Assembly (NCBI GenBank): GCA_958296195.1
Contig: OY282455.1
Span: 2,790,001-2,854,000 of the forward strand
Reading direction: 5' to 3'
Source: an uncultured Pseudomonadales bacterium
GTDB taxonomy: Bacteria; Pseudomonadota; Gammaproteobacteria; Pseudomonadales; Azotimanducaceae
Length of the DNA: 64,000 nt
Positions 55,580-64,000 of this stretch are shown here, one piece after another (the first letter of the stretch is position 1; every line of letters starts with the position of its first letter). Below the pieces are notes generated by a model. It had not been told where the DNA came from. It searched no databases and was given only the letters and a program-made list of their open reading frames with translations. A program made the position numbers and the translations under genes.

Positions 55580-56071
55580 TCAGCCGAGCAAGGTTCGCTT
55601 CGCCTCGTTGAGTTGCTGGGCGATGTAGTTGGAACCGCCCTTGTCCGGGTGGTTCTTCGCCATCAGACGTCGGTGGGCGTCAATGATCTCCTGTCGGCTG
55701 GCGTTCGCGCCAAGCCCTAGGACTTTTAGCGCCTCCCCCCGGCTCATGGCGCCGGCCTGGGCTCGGCCCGCGCTTCCCCCATGATGGGCGCCTTGGCGTT
55801 GACGAAAGGCCGTGAACAACCTGCCCAAGAGGGGGAAAAACCGCACTAGAAGGATGGAGCTGCGGCGCAGGAAGGGCAGGATCGCCGCAAAGGCCGCCGC
55901 CAGCCAATGCAGGCGCCCGGTCGCCGCCAAGGCGACCAAGGCCACCACCAACGCGACGGACGCCAAGGTGATGATCGTAGTGGCCCGGCTGGGGCGCACC
56001 GACAGCCACAGCAGCCGAAACAGCACGACGAAGGCAACGGCGGCGATGAGGCCGAGCAATATGGCGATCAT
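55580..56071 (-). CDS. membrane-anchored J-domain protein
   Basis: A 163-residue protein from ATG 56071 with two N-terminal membrane helices (IAILLGLIAAVAFVVLFRLL and a second Ala/Val/Leu-rich one) and a short C-terminal J-domain containing the essential HPD motif (LMAKNHPDKGGSNYIAQQLN). The layout resembles Pam18/Tim14 and bacterial DjlB-type co-chaperones, which recruit DnaK to the membrane. It is convergent with the TerB-like gene. Domain and motif are clear; the partner is not known. Confidence 0.85.
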   Translation of the reverse strand: MIAILLGLIAAVAFVVLFRLLWLSVRPSRATTIITLASVALVVALVALAATGRLHWLAAAFAAILPFLRRSSILLVRFFPLLGRLFTAFRQRQGAHHGGSAGRAQAGAMSRGEALKVLGLGANASRQEIIDAHRRLMAKNHPDKGGSNYIAQQLNEAKRTLLG

Positions 56072-56151
56072 GTTGCGGTTGCGGCATCCCAAACGGACCG
56101 GCGCTTAGGGTATCATGGCCCACGATCGATCTTAGGCGAGGCCCATGCCCG

Positions 56152-56349
56152 ATGGACGACGCGGATCTCAACCAATGGCTTGAGGAATTGCGTGTGGAGC
56201 ATCGGGACCTTGACCAAGTAATCCTGCATCTACTTGGAGCCGGCCATCATGACGCGATGCGCGTGCAGCGGCTGAAGAAGCGCAAGCTCAAACTCAAGGA
56301 CATGATCGCCAAGCTCGAAAGCAAGCTCATCCCTGACTTGGACGCATGA
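56152..56349 (+). CDS. YdcH/DUF465 family protein
   Basis: A 65-residue helical protein with the family pattern VEHRDLDQVI, MRVQRLKKRKLKLKDMIAKL and ESKLIPDL at the end. The family is common and its function is unknown. Its stop overlaps the ATG of the 5'-nucleotidase gene (ATGA at 56346-56349), indicating cotranslation. Confidence 0.82.
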   Translation: MDDADLNQWLEELRVEHRDLDQVILHLLGAGHHDAMRVQRLKKRKLKLKDMIAKLESKLIPDLDA

Positions 56350-57248
56350 AGCCGAAGCCCCTCACCGTCGCCATTTCCTCCCGAGCGTTGTTTGATCTGC
56401 GCGAGAGCAACGCCGTCTATGAGGAGCAGGGCCTGGAGGCCTACCGACGCTTTCAAATCGACAACGAAGACCAACCACTGGCCCCGGGCGAGGGCTTTCT
56501 TTTCGTTAAGAAATTATTGAATATCAATAGGTTAAGCGAAAATAGAAAGGTTGATGTCATCTTGCTGTCGCGCAATTCGGCGGACACTGGACTGCGCGTC
56601 TTCAACTCCATCCAGCATCATGGCCTAGATGTCACCAAGGCGGCGTTCTGCGGCGGCGAAAGCCCCTACCGCTACGTCAATGCATTTGAATGCGACCTGT
56701 TTTTGAGCACCCACGGCCCGGATGTCCGCCATGCCTTGGAACATGGTGTTGCGGCGGCCAACCTGCTGCCCGCCGACCAAGCCGGCAGCAAGAGCGAACG
56801 GCGCGGGACGGATCAACTGCGGTTGGCGTTCGACGGCGATGCCGTGCTGTTTTCCGATCAGGCGGAGAAGATCTTCCAGAAGGAGGGCCTTGACGCATTC
56901 GCCGCCGCCGAGGAGGCCGATGCCACCAAACCCCTGCCCGGCGGGCCGTTCAAGTCCTTTTTGGGCGCCCTGCAGGACTTGCAGCAGGAGTTCGAGAGGG
57001 ACTGCCCCATTCGCACCGTCTTAGTCACCGCCCGCGAGGCTCCGGCCCATGAACGGGTCATCCGCACCTTGCGGGCTTGGAACATCCGGCTCGATGAATC
57101 CCTTTTTCTCGGTGGCATGAGCAAAGCGGAGTTTCTGAAGGCGTTTGCGGCGGATGTGTTCTTTGACGACCAAGCGCAGCACTGCCAAGCCGCCGCCGCT
57201 CACACATCCGCTGGACATGTGCCCATCGGAGTGGCCAATGAGCGCTGA
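56346..57248 (+). CDS. 5'-nucleotidase (cytosolic IMP/GMP-type family)
   Basis: A 300-residue protein of the bacterial branch related to cytosolic 5'-nucleotidase I: MKPKPLTVAISSRALFDL with the start of the HAD-like core, VDVILLSRNSADTGLRVFNS, AAFCGGESPYRYVNAF, RLAFDGDAVLFSDQAEKIFQ and FLGGMSKAEFLKAFAADVFF ending in FDDQ. It probably dephosphorylates nucleoside monophosphates. It overlaps the YdcH gene and precedes cysB on the same strand. Confidence 0.85.
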   Translation: MKPKPLTVAISSRALFDLRESNAVYEEQGLEAYRRFQIDNEDQPLAPGEGFLFVKKLLNINRLSENRKVDVILLSRNSADTGLRVFNSIQHHGLDVTKAAFCGGESPYRYVNAFECDLFLSTHGPDVRHALEHGVAAANLLPADQAGSKSERRGTDQLRLAFDGDAVLFSDQAEKIFQKEGLDAFAAAEEADATKPLPGGPFKSFLGALQDLQQEFERDCPIRTVLVTAREAPAHERVIRTLRAWNIRLDESLFLGGMSKAEFLKAFAADVFFDDQAQHCQAAAAHTSAGHVPIGVANER

Positions 57249-57263
57249 TTGCATGGGTTTTCG

Positions 57264-57288
57264 GTTATAACTAGGCTTTACGTTATAT
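57264..57288 (+). promoter_or_regulatory. candidate autoregulatory site of cysB
   Basis: An 8-bp palindrome GTTATAAC (57264-57271) is followed ten bases later by GTTATAT (57282-57288), in the 95-base leader of cysB. LysR-type regulators, including CysB, commonly repress their own gene through such AT-rich sites. TTGCAT (57250-57255) and TAGGCT are spaced 17 bases and could be the promoter. Confidence 0.35.
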
Positions 57289-57343
57289 CAATGCGCCGCA
57301 ATTGAGCTTAGAATTGCCGGCTACGCAATCCGCAGCAGGGGCC

Positions 57344-58327
57344 ATGAAGCTTCAGCAACTGCAATACATCTCCGAAGTCGTGCGCCACGACCTCAATGTG
57401 TCGGCGACCGCGCAAAGCCTGTTCACCTCCCAACCCGGCATCAGCAAGCAAATACGCCTGCTGGAGGACGAGCTGGGCGTGGAGATATTCGCCCGGCGCG
57501 GCAAGCGCTTGACCCAGGTGACGCCGGTTGGCGAGATCATCGTCGGCCTTGCGGACGACATCCTGCATCAGCTCGGCAACGTCAAGCGGGTGGCGGACGA
57601 GCACCGGGACGAAAGGACCGGGCTGCTCGCCATCGCCACCACCCACACCCAGGCGCGCTACGCCCTGCCGCCGGTGGTGCGCAAGTTCCGGGCGGCCTAC
57701 CCGCATGTTTCCCTGAAGATGCATCAGGGTTCGCCGGCGCAGCTTGCGGAGCTGGCCAGAACCGGGGAGGTGGACTTCGTCATCGCCACCGAGGGCCTCG
57801 ACCTGTTCAAGGATCTCGTCATGCTGCCGTGCTACCGCTGGTATCGGGACGTCATCGTGCCGCGAGGGCATCCGCTGGAGGCTTTGGCCGAGGAGCGCCA
57901 ACTCACCTTGGCTGACGTAGCTGCCGAACCCATCGTCACCTATGTGTTCGGGTTCACCGGCCGCTCCGCGCTTGACCAAGCCTTCCGTGCTGCTGGACTG
58001 CAGCCGAAGGTGGCCTTCACCGCCACCGACACCGACGTCATCAAAACATACGTTCGCTTGGGCTTCGGCGTCGGCATCATCGCCTCCATGGCTTTCGACC
58101 CGGCCGTTGACCCGGATTTGCGCACCATAGACGCGGCCCATCTTTTTGCGCCTTCCGTCACCCACATCGGCTTTCGCCGGGGCACTTTCCTGCGCCGATT
58201 CATGTATGAGTTCATCGAATGGTTTGCGCCCCATCTGCACCGCCGGGTGGTCGATGCGGCCATCGACCGCCCCTCCGGCGCGGCGCGGGAGAAACTATTT
58301 GCGGACCTGCAGTTGCCGGTCCGCTAG
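57344..58327 (+). CDS. cysB: LysR-type transcriptional regulator CysB
   Basis: CysB activates sulfur-assimilation genes with N-acetylserine as inducer. The 327-residue length is standard. ATG 57344 gives the family N-terminus MKLQQLQYISEVVRHDLNVS, followed by the helix-turn-helix (TAQSLFTSQPGISKQIRLLE) and the effector domain (LAIATTHTQARYALPPVVRK with the sulfate/inducer-binding TTHTQ, GEVDFVIATEGL, GRSALDQAF, VRLGFGVGIIASMAFDP). The likely target in the window is cysI at 19236. The polysaccharide exporter starts 5 bases after its stop. Confidence 0.95.
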   Translation: MKLQQLQYISEVVRHDLNVSATAQSLFTSQPGISKQIRLLEDELGVEIFARRGKRLTQVTPVGEIIVGLADDILHQLGNVKRVADEHRDERTGLLAIATTHTQARYALPPVVRKFRAAYPHVSLKMHQGSPAQLAELARTGEVDFVIATEGLDLFKDLVMLPCYRWYRDVIVPRGHPLEALAEERQLTLADVAAEPIVTYVFGFTGRSALDQAFRAAGLQPKVAFTATDTDVIKTYVRLGFGVGIIASMAFDPAVDPDLRTIDAAHLFAPSVTHIGFRRGTFLRRFMYEFIEWFAPHLHRRVVDAAIDRPSGAAREKLFADLQLPVR

Positions 58328-58332
58328 GCTTC

Positions 58333-59139
58333 GTGAGCTTCCCAGCGCCAGCCAGCCAAGCCGCCCGCGCCGTTTCCGACATCGTGGAGGGCACCCGCGC
58401 CGTCCATCTGTGGGGGCCGCTAGGCTGGCAGGACATTCGCAAGCGCTACCGTCGCTCCATCCTTGGGCCGTTCTGGCTGACCATCAGCATGGGCATGCTG
58501 GTCGGCGCATTGGGCCTGCTCTACGGCGCCCTGTTCAAGGCCGAGCTGGCCCGCTTCATGCCGTTTCTGGCGCTGGGCTTCATTTTCTGGACTTTCATCT
58601 CGAATCTTATTTCCGATTCCTGTCGAGTCTTCATCAATGCCCAAGGCATCATCGAGCAGATAGACCTGCCTCTTTCGGTGCATGTTTGCCGCATGGTGTG
58701 GCACAGCCTGATCGTGTTGGGCCACAACCTCATCATTTTCGTTCCCATCGCCATTGCGTTTTTGATCTGGCCCGGCTGGACCGGGTTGCTCATCGTGCCA
58801 GGCCTGGTGTTGCTGTGCCTGAACGGCGCCTGGGCCGGGCTGCTGCTCGGCTTGGTTTCCGCCCGCTTCCGCGACGTGCCGCTGGTGGTGGACAGCGTCA
58901 TCAGAATCGCGTTCTTCGTCACGCCCATTATCTGGATGCCGGACTACCTGCCTTCCCGCTTTCGCCTGCATGACTGGAATCCGTTTTACCACTTTCTGGA
59001 GGTGGTGCGGGCGCCTCTGCTTGGCGAGGCGCCGAGCCTAGTCTCCTGGTTGGCGGTGCTCGGCATAAGCTGCTTGGGCTGGGTTGGGACCCTTCTAATG
59101 TACAGCCGCTTTCGGCGGCGCATCGCCTACTGGGTTTGA
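58333..59139 (+). CDS. wzm: ABC-type polysaccharide export permease (Wzm-like)
   Basis: The 268-residue permease starts at GTG 58333. The N-terminal amphipathic segment ([20 protein letters not shown]) and six hydrophobic segments fit the ABC-2 type O-antigen/teichoic acid exporter family ([78 protein letters not shown]). With the adjacent ATPase it exports undecaprenyl-linked glycan across the inner membrane. Confidence 0.93.
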   Translation: MSFPAPASQAARAVSDIVEGTRAVHLWGPLGWQDIRKRYRRSILGPFWLTISMGMLVGALGLLYGALFKAELARFMPFLALGFIFWTFISNLISDSCRVFINAQGIIEQIDLPLSVHVCRMVWHSLIVLGHNLIIFVPIAIAFLIWPGWTGLLIVPGLVLLCLNGAWAGLLLGLVSARFRDVPLVVDSVIRIAFFVTPIIWMPDYLPSRFRLHDWNPFYHFLEVVRAPLLGEAPSLVSWLAVLGISCLGWVGTLLMYSRFRRRIAYWV

Positions 59140-59149
59140 ACGGCCGCTC

Positions 59150-59902
59150 ATGCAAGCCAATCTCCAACTCGAAGGCGTCTGCGTGGACTTCCCCATCTAC
59201 AGCTTGGCGGCCCGGTCATTGAAGAAGACCCTGCTGCACCGGAGCGTCGGCGGCGCCATCGCCCGAGATGTCGGCAACCGGCTGTGCGTGCGGGCGCTGG
59301 ACAATGTGCATCTGAAGTTCGAGCAGGGCGACCGCGTTGGGCTCATTGGCCACAACGGCGCCGGCAAGACGACTCTCCTGCGGGTGCTCGCCGGCGTTTA
59401 TGAGCCAACGGCAGGGCAGATTTGGCGAACCGGCCGCACCGCGTCGCTTTTGAACATCTCGCTGGGCATCGATCCCGAGGCGACTGGCTACGAGAACATC
59501 ATGGTGCGGGGCCTGTTTCTTGGCCTGACGCCGGCGCAAATACGCGAGCGCAGGGCTGAGATTGAAGCCTTCACCGAACTTGGCGATTACTTGGCGATGC
59601 CCGTGCATACCTATTCGGCGGGGATGCGGCTCAGGCTCGCCTTCGCCGTTTGCACCTGCGATGAGCCGGACATCCTGTTGATGGACGAATGGTTCGGCAC
59701 TGGCGACGCGGCCTTTGTGGACAAAATTCGACGGCGCTTGGAGGACTTCGTGGAGCGAGCGGGAATTCTGGTGCTCGCGTCGCACAACCTGAGTTTGCTT
59801 AGGCGGGTGTGCCGCACGGGTGTGCTTATTGAACAAGGCCGAGTGGTGGCCAACGGCCCCATTGACGAAGTGCTTGATCGCTACGATTCGTCAAGCGGCT
59901 GA
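59150..59902 (+). CDS. wzt: ABC-type polysaccharide export ATPase (Wzt-like), short form
   Basis: A 250-residue ATPase 10 bases after the permease. Walker [22 protein letters not shown]-loop-region [19 protein letters not shown], signature [15 protein letters not shown] and Walker [15 protein letters not shown] with DEW are complete, as is the switch histidine in [10 protein letters not shown]. The C-terminal glycan-recognition domain of E. coli O9a-type Wzt is absent, so the exporter is of the type that does not read a capped non-reducing end. Confidence 0.93.
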   Translation: MQANLQLEGVCVDFPIYSLAARSLKKTLLHRSVGGAIARDVGNRLCVRALDNVHLKFEQGDRVGLIGHNGAGKTTLLRVLAGVYEPTAGQIWRTGRTASLLNISLGIDPEATGYENIMVRGLFLGLTPAQIRERRAEIEAFTELGDYLAMPVHTYSAGMRLRLAFAVCTCDEPDILLMDEWFGTGDAAFVDKIRRRLEDFVERAGILVLASHNLSLLRRVCRTGVLIEQGRVVANGPIDEVLDRYDSSSG

Positions 59903-59941
59903 AGCCCAACGACGAACCTAGGGACAAGGACCTAGCCTCAT

Positions 59942-62900
59942 TCACTCCCGATATCGATGGGGCTTCCAAGGCCCCCACTTCTCTTCGTAGATGGCCTTGT
60001 TGCGCTCAAAGAGTGCTTGCCGGCTGTCTTCATCCAGCTGTTCAAAGGAGGCCGACAGATGGTGGTGAATGAACACGTCCTCCGCCACCGCCACCTGGAA
60101 CCCCGCCTTGCGCACCCGTTGGCAGTAATCGTCGTCCTCGAAAAAGCCCAAGCCGAAGCGCTCCTCCAAGCCGCCCACCGTTTCGTAAACGGCGCGGGGC
60201 ATGGCGGCGCAGAAGAAGGCGATCACCGGCAGATCAAGTCGCTCGCCGGCGCGGCTTGAAGTGTAGGCCCGAGCCGCGTTCTGCATCTCCTGCATGTCCG
60301 CGTACTGAATGTCGATCTTGGCCTCGTTGCCGATGTTGTTGGTTACTGGCCCCACCAAGCCAAGGTGCGGATCTCTGCGCAGATGGCGGGTCAGGTCGAG
60401 CAGCCATCCGGGCGTCACATAGGTGTCGTTGTTTAGAATGACGAGCATTTCGCCGCCCGCCGCCTCCAGACCGCGGTTGTTGCCGGCGGCGAAGCCCAGA
60501 TTTTCGTCGTTTTGAACCAGCTTGGCGCGGGGGTTGTTGGCGGCGTATCCGCCAAGAAAGTCCTGCGTTCCGTCGCTGGACCCATTATCGACCAGCACCA
60601 ACTCCCAATCCGGGTAGTGGGTGTTGGCCTCCAAGCTCTGCAGGCAGGCTTGGGTGAACGAGAGGTTGTTGTAGGTCAGAACGATCACGGAGACCTTGGG
60701 GAACGCCGTTTCGATGGCTTTCTCCAGCTGGTCAACGCGGGCCTTCCAATCGTGTTGGCGAGCCCATTCGGCCCTCTGGGCGGCCCTTTGCCGGTCGTCG
60801 CTCTCCATCATGGCGGCGCCGAGATGCTGCGTGAACTGATCGGCATTCTCCGCCACCTGAACCCAGTCCCCCATGAGCTGCAATTCCGGCAGGGCGGTCG
60901 CCACCACCGGCTTGCCTGCGGCTAGGTATTCATAGACTTTTACGGGGCTGGTGCAGAGCGTCAGTTCGGTGAGCTGAAACGGAATGAGGGCCACGTCGAA
61001 GCTATGCACCCAGTTGGCGGCGTCCGCATAGGGCACTTCGCCGATCAGCTTGATGTTGCTGATTTTTTTCGCCTTGGACAGATCGCAGAAGGCGGTGTCG
61101 CCGACCAGAACGAAGTCCCAGTCCTGGAATCGTTCGGCGGCGGCGATGACCAAGTCCATGTCGAACCAGTCCGCAATGGCGCCGAGGTAGCCGGCCACCG
61201 GGCGTTCGGACGGATAGGCAAGCCGCTCCGGCGCCGTGCTGAAGCGCTCGATTTCAGCGGCGTTGCGAATCAAAACATTTGCGGCGGACTGCCCAACAAT
61301 CCCCGACAATCTGGCCGAAGTGGTGATGACCAAATCGGCGGACTTGAGCAAACGCTCCTCCTCTTGGAGCATGGCTGGGCTGTTGGAGGAGAACCCGGCG
61401 TGGTGGTCCATGCAGTCATAGACGACCAAGGCGCCCGGCAGCGCTTCCGCGAGCGGCCTCCAAAACGGCAAATTGACCAGCGCCACCAAGTTGCTCAGGC
61501 CGCCGGCAGCCGTCAGTTGGCCCACCGCAGCGACCAGTCGCTCCCGCGTCGAGTCGGACAGCAAATCTTCGTAAATGACGGGCTGCCTGCCCGGAATGCA
61601 GAGTTGCACGAGAAAGACATTGGGCGCCGGCTGCTCCAGCACCCGGAACCCGGGCACGGCGGCGTTGCCGAACCTAGTGGAAAGATAGAAGACTCGATGC
61701 CCCCGCTCCGCCAGCAGCTTGGCGAGATGCTGCGGACGCTGAAACCGGAAATGCCAATCGATCACCGGGCAAACCAGTATGTCGTGGTGCTGCGCAGACG
61801 GCTGCCCGAGGTCTGGCACGGGCTCCGCGTCGGCATCTGTCGCCGGCAGGGGACGGCCGGCTGTCACCCGCAAGGCCACCGATCTTGGCAGCACCAGCCG
61901 TTTCAAGCGTTGCAGCAACCGTCTGACCGGCCCCGGCAGACGCATGGCGACGGCTACCCCTAGACGGTAGGCCCGCCGCAGCAACGGCTTGAACACCGTG
62001 TACCTTTCCCGGTCGAGTTGCTCGATGACGACAGCCATGTCCGCCTTAACCCGCAACAGGTGCTCGCGGGTCTCGTCAATGCGCTGCCCCGTAACCTCGA
62101 ACTGCTCGCGCAAGGTTTCGGCCACTTGCTGCTGCAGGTTGTCCAAGCCGGCGGCGCCGTCCTCACGCACCTGGTCAATGCGCCGGCCGCTCTCGTCGAA
62201 CTGCTCGCGCAGGGTTTCGGTCACCTGCCGCTGCAGGTCGTCCAAGCCGGCGGTGCCGTCCTCACGCACCTGGTCAATGCGCCGGCCACTCTCGTCGAAC
62301 TGCTCGCGCAGGGTTTCGGCCACCTGTTCACGGAGGCTGTTCAGGTCGGTAGCGCTGCTTTCTGCCAACTGAGCTAATTGGCCCTCGAGTTCGCGCCGGC
62401 TGCTTTCGCTGATGGACGATGCGTCCACAAGGGGCGAGATTGCCGCGAACATCGCCGCCTCCTGGCGGATGTCACGCCACTCAGCCAGAAAGGCCCGGTC
62501 TTTTAGGAATCCCTCGTTCTCGGCTAGGCTTCCTAAAGCGCCGTAGGCTCGGTCCGCAACCCGCTCCGCTCCGGTTCGGAGCGACTCGGCGCCAGGCTGA
62601 TCAAAGTGCTTTAAGCCAGTGTCCAGAAAGTCGTTGATGAATGCATCGACAACCGAACCATCGGCCGGTTCGAGCGCCAATGCTTCGCCGATGCGCGTAA
62701 TCTCCCGCCGCGGCTGGCTGAGCAATCGATCGTAGTCGATCAGCACATGCTGACTGGCGGTGATGTCCTCGAACGGGTTCAGATTGTGGTTCAGCCACAG
62801 CAGATGGGACTTCAAGGAACCGAAACCATCGCGGCGGGCGAGGGACTGGGCAACCGCCCAAGGATGCCTGATGACCCAAACAAAACTGGTGTGGAAGTGG

Positions 62901-63298
62901 TTTTCCTCGAGCAGCACCCGTCGCCAAAACGGCCACAGCCGCGCTGTCCTGGGGTCCTTGAACGCCCAAATTGGATGCTTGGCGGTTTTCGCCTGCAGGA
63001 GTGCTTGACCTCGTTCAACCAAGGGCGTTAGGCCGGCGGCGCCCATGAGCGCCTCGTCGTTGGCGCCGACCAGGTCCCATTGCAGCGCCAAGGCCGACAG
63101 CACCTGTTTGTTCAGTTCGATGACATCCCGATCCTCCCAATGGCCCTTGGCGTTGTCCGGCGCCGGCTCCACGGCGAGGTTGTCGCCCAAGGCCACGCCT
63201 AGGGCGTGCAGGGCGCGAGTGGCCAAGCTGGTTCCGGACCTGTGCATGCCGATGACCGCGATCACGCGGCTTTTGGGCGCTTGGCTGCTATGGCCCAC
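59942..63298 (-). CDS. multidomain sulfotransferase / coiled-coil / GT1 / GT2 glycan-assembly protein
   Basis: A 1118-residue protein with four parts. (1) Sulfotransferase-like domain (about 1-270): PAPS loop VIGMHRSGTSLATRALHALG, 3'-phosphate motif VWVIRHPWAVAQSLARR. (2) Three 33-residue coiled-coil repeats (about 320-415). (3) A GT-B fold glycosyltransferase (about 500-840): DWHFRFQRPQHLAKLLAERG, VVYDCMDHHAGFSSNS, VAGYLGAIADWFDMDLVIA, SPVKVYEYLAAGKPVVATAL. (4) A GT-A family 2 transferase (about 850-1118): VSVIVLTYNNLSFTQACLQS, LVLVDNGSSDGTQDFL, VILNNDTYVTPGWLLD, GFFEDDDYCQRVRKAG. It lies convergent with wzt. Sulfotransferase activity is likely from motifs only. Confidence 0.9.
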   Translation of the reverse strand: MGHSSQAPKSRVIAVIGMHRSGTSLATRALHALGVALGDNLAVEPAPDNAKGHWEDRDVIELNKQVLSALALQWDLVGANDEALMGAAGLTPLVERGQALLQAKTAKHPIWAFKDPRTARLWPFWRRVLLEENHFHTSFVWVIRHPWAVAQSLARRDGFGSLKSHLLWLNHNLNPFEDITASQHVLIDYDRLLSQPRREITRIGEALALEPADGSVVDAFINDFLDTGLKHFDQPGAESLRTGAERVADRAYGALGSLAENEGFLKDRAFLAEWRDIRQEAAMFAAISPLVDASSISESSRRELEGQLAQLAESSATDLNSLREQVAETLREQFDESGRRIDQVREDGTAGLDDLQRQVTETLREQFDESGRRIDQVREDGAAGLDNLQQQVAETLREQFEVTGQRIDETREHLLRVKADMAVVIEQLDRERYTVFKPLLRRAYRLGVAVAMRLPGPVRRLLQRLKRLVLPRSVALRVTAGRPLPATDADAEPVPDLGQPSAQHHDILVCPVIDWHFRFQRPQHLAKLLAERGHRVFYLSTRFGNAAVPGFRVLEQPAPNVFLVQLCIPGRQPVIYEDLLSDSTRERLVAAVGQLTAAGGLSNLVALVNLPFWRPLAEALPGALVVYDCMDHHAGFSSNSPAMLQEEERLLKSADLVITTSARLSGIVGQSAANVLIRNAAEIERFSTAPERLAYPSERPVAGYLGAIADWFDMDLVIAAAERFQDWDFVLVGDTAFCDLSKAKKISNIKLIGEVPYADAANWVHSFDVALIPFQLTELTLCTSPVKVYEYLAAGKPVVATALPELQLMGDWVQVAENADQFTQHLGAAMMESDDRQRAAQRAEWARQHDWKARVDQLEKAIETAFPKVSVIVLTYNNLSFTQACLQSLEANTHYPDWELVLVDNGSSDGTQDFLGGYAANNPRAKLVQNDENLGFAAGNNRGLEAAGGEMLVILNNDTYVTPGWLLDLTRHLRRDPHLGLVGPVTNNIGNEAKIDIQYADMQEMQNAARAYTSSRAGERLDLPVIAFFCAAMPRAVYETVGGLEERFGLGFFEDDDYCQRVRKAGFQVAVAEDVFIHHHLSASFEQLDEDSRQALFERNKAIYEEKWGPWKPHRYRE
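62060..62340 (-). repeat. 99-bp in-frame tandem repeat (three units) in the glycan-assembly gene
   Basis: Three copies of a 33-codon unit built around ETLREQFDESGRRIDQVRED, the last diverged, encode the coiled coil between the sulfotransferase and glycosyltransferase parts. Units 1 and 2 are nearly identical in DNA, so they may be recent and variable in number between strains. Confidence 0.8.
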
Positions 63299-63303
63299 GC
63301 TGG

Positions 63304-64000
63304 TTAGCCCTCGGCATTTTGCGGACCGGCAAGCCGGCTGCGAAGAAAGGAGGACTGCTCGAATCTTGACCGCCAGGAGTTCGCCATGCGGAAGCGCTCA
63401 AGCGCTTGCGGCGAACTAGGCGAAAGTGCTTCAAGGCGTTTCAAAACGGCGCGAAAGTCCGTGCATCGGTTAACTAGGCAGATCCTTGGGTCGGCCCTGC
63501 GTTGGCGCATCTCGCCGAACTCCGTGGAAATCACCGGCAGCCCCGCTGCTCGGTACTCATAGTACTTTATGGGATCGACCGCCGCCGTGAGGCGGTTCAC
63601 CTTGAAGGGAATGAGTCCTGCGCTGAAGCGCCGCAGCCTTGCCGGCACTGCTTCGCTGGCGCATTCTCCCAGGCAGCGCACGTTGGCGGGTAGAGACGCC
63701 TTCGGGGGCGCCATTGCCGGGCCGATCAGGTCAAAACGCACTTCGGGAAGGGTACGCGCCATTGCCGCGACCAACGCCCAGTCGAACCAGTCCCCGATGG
63801 TGCCGACGTAGCCAAAAACCCGCTCAGCGCCGACCTGTCCCGCCGACGGCTGCTGACTTGGGTCCAGTCCGTTGCGCAGCAACTCCGCGCCAAGGCCAAG
63901 ACGGTTGAACTTTTCGTGCAGGAAGGTGGAGGAGACGATGATCTGGTCAACCCGCCGAGCTATCTTGGCCTCGATTCGACAACTCAGCGCACGGGCGCCA
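63304..64000 (-). CDS. GT-B glycosyltransferase, 5' end outside window
   Basis: The open frame runs in from beyond position 64000 and stops at 63304, five bases before the fusion gene, so they are probably cotranscribed. The visible 231 residues cover the C-terminal half of a GT1-like transferase (QIIVSSTFLHEKFNRLGLGA, RVFGYVGTIGDWFDWALVAA, KYYEYRAAGLPVISTEFGEM). It resembles the GT-B part of its neighbour (YLGAIADWFDMDLV versus YVGTIGDWFDWALV), suggesting duplication. Donor and acceptor are unknown. Confidence 0.88.
   Translation of the reverse strand, partial: GARALSCRIEAKIARRVDQIIVSSTFLHEKFNRLGLGAELLRNGLDPSQQPSAGQVGAERVFGYVGTIGDWFDWALVAAMARTLPEVRFDLIGPAMAPPKASLPANVRCLGECASEAVPARLRRFSAGLIPFKVNRLTAAVDPIKYYEYRAAGLPVISTEFGEMRQRRADPRICLVNRCTDFRAVLKRLEALSPSSPQALERFRMANSWRSRFEQSSFLRSRLAGPQNAEG

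Noticed and set aside
62060-62340. CRISPR-like direct repeats
   Set aside because: The 99-bp spacing is constant, there are no unique spacers, and the repeat is in frame within a coding gene.

Overview
The window looks like a GC-rich chromosome segment from a gammaproteobacterium, probably an uncultured or environmental lineage. This rests on local gene orders and families typical of that class: a methyltransferase next to rnhA and dnaQ (as yafS-rnhA-dnaQ in E. coli), clpX followed by hupB and ppiD, nhaB, sohB, a cobalamin-dependent metH, nfuA and cysB. I could not assign a genus. No rRNA, tRNA or CRISPR array was recognised.

Layout. (1) Positions 1-7109, minus strand: a probable five-gene envelope operon with a TPR protein carrying a TonB-type C-terminus, a Gly/Ser/Pro-rich lipoprotein, a second lipoprotein, a membrane TPR protein and a PEGA-repeat protein ending in a formylglycine-generating-enzyme domain that runs off the window. 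(2) 7298-14539, plus strand: clpX, a FAD monooxygenase where lon normally lies, hupB, ppiD, a methyltransferase, rnhA and dnaQ. (3) 14615-24822: ion antiporters (nhaB and a CPA2 antiporter), sohB, sulfite reductase with its DUF934 partner, and metH. (4) 25062-45200: an accessory region. It holds a secreted serine hydrolase, a TonB-dependent receptor, a FecI/FecR/TonB-receptor set, two tandem periplasmic metal amidohydrolases, an omega-aminotransferase, and an opposed six-gene catabolic operon (amidohydrolase, GFA protein, medium-chain dehydrogenase, MFS transporter, AllA-like lyase, PuuE-like allantoinase). Much of 31.7-45 kb is visibly more AT-rich than its surroundings, and the right edge is littered with IS fragments. 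(5) 45202-54871: an Rpn-type nuclease, nfuA, DAHP synthase behind an apparent aromatic attenuator, and an AddA/AddB-like helicase-nuclease pair. (6) 55026-59902: a small membrane protein, TerB-like and J-domain proteins, YdcH-like protein, 5'-nucleotidase, cysB and a Wzm/Wzt polysaccharide exporter. (7) 59942-64000, minus strand: a giant sulfotransferase/GT1/GT2 fusion and a partial glycosyltransferase.

How the parts fit. The accessory region reads as an uptake-and-degradation island. A cell-surface-signalled outer-membrane receptor could bring in a substrate, periplasmic amidohydrolases cut it, an MFS carrier moves a product inward, and deaminase, dehydrogenase, transaminase and ureide enzymes process the nitrogen-containing fragments. 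The substrate cannot be read from sequence.

The strongest new observations are: a 20-residue leader peptide (Trp-Phe-Phe and Tyr-Phe) followed by mutually exclusive hairpins and a terminator in front of DAHP synthase; an inverted duplication that placed a dead fecR 3' end and a copied signal-peptide cassette in front of a second TonB receptor; and the nitrogen-compound degradation island as a whole.
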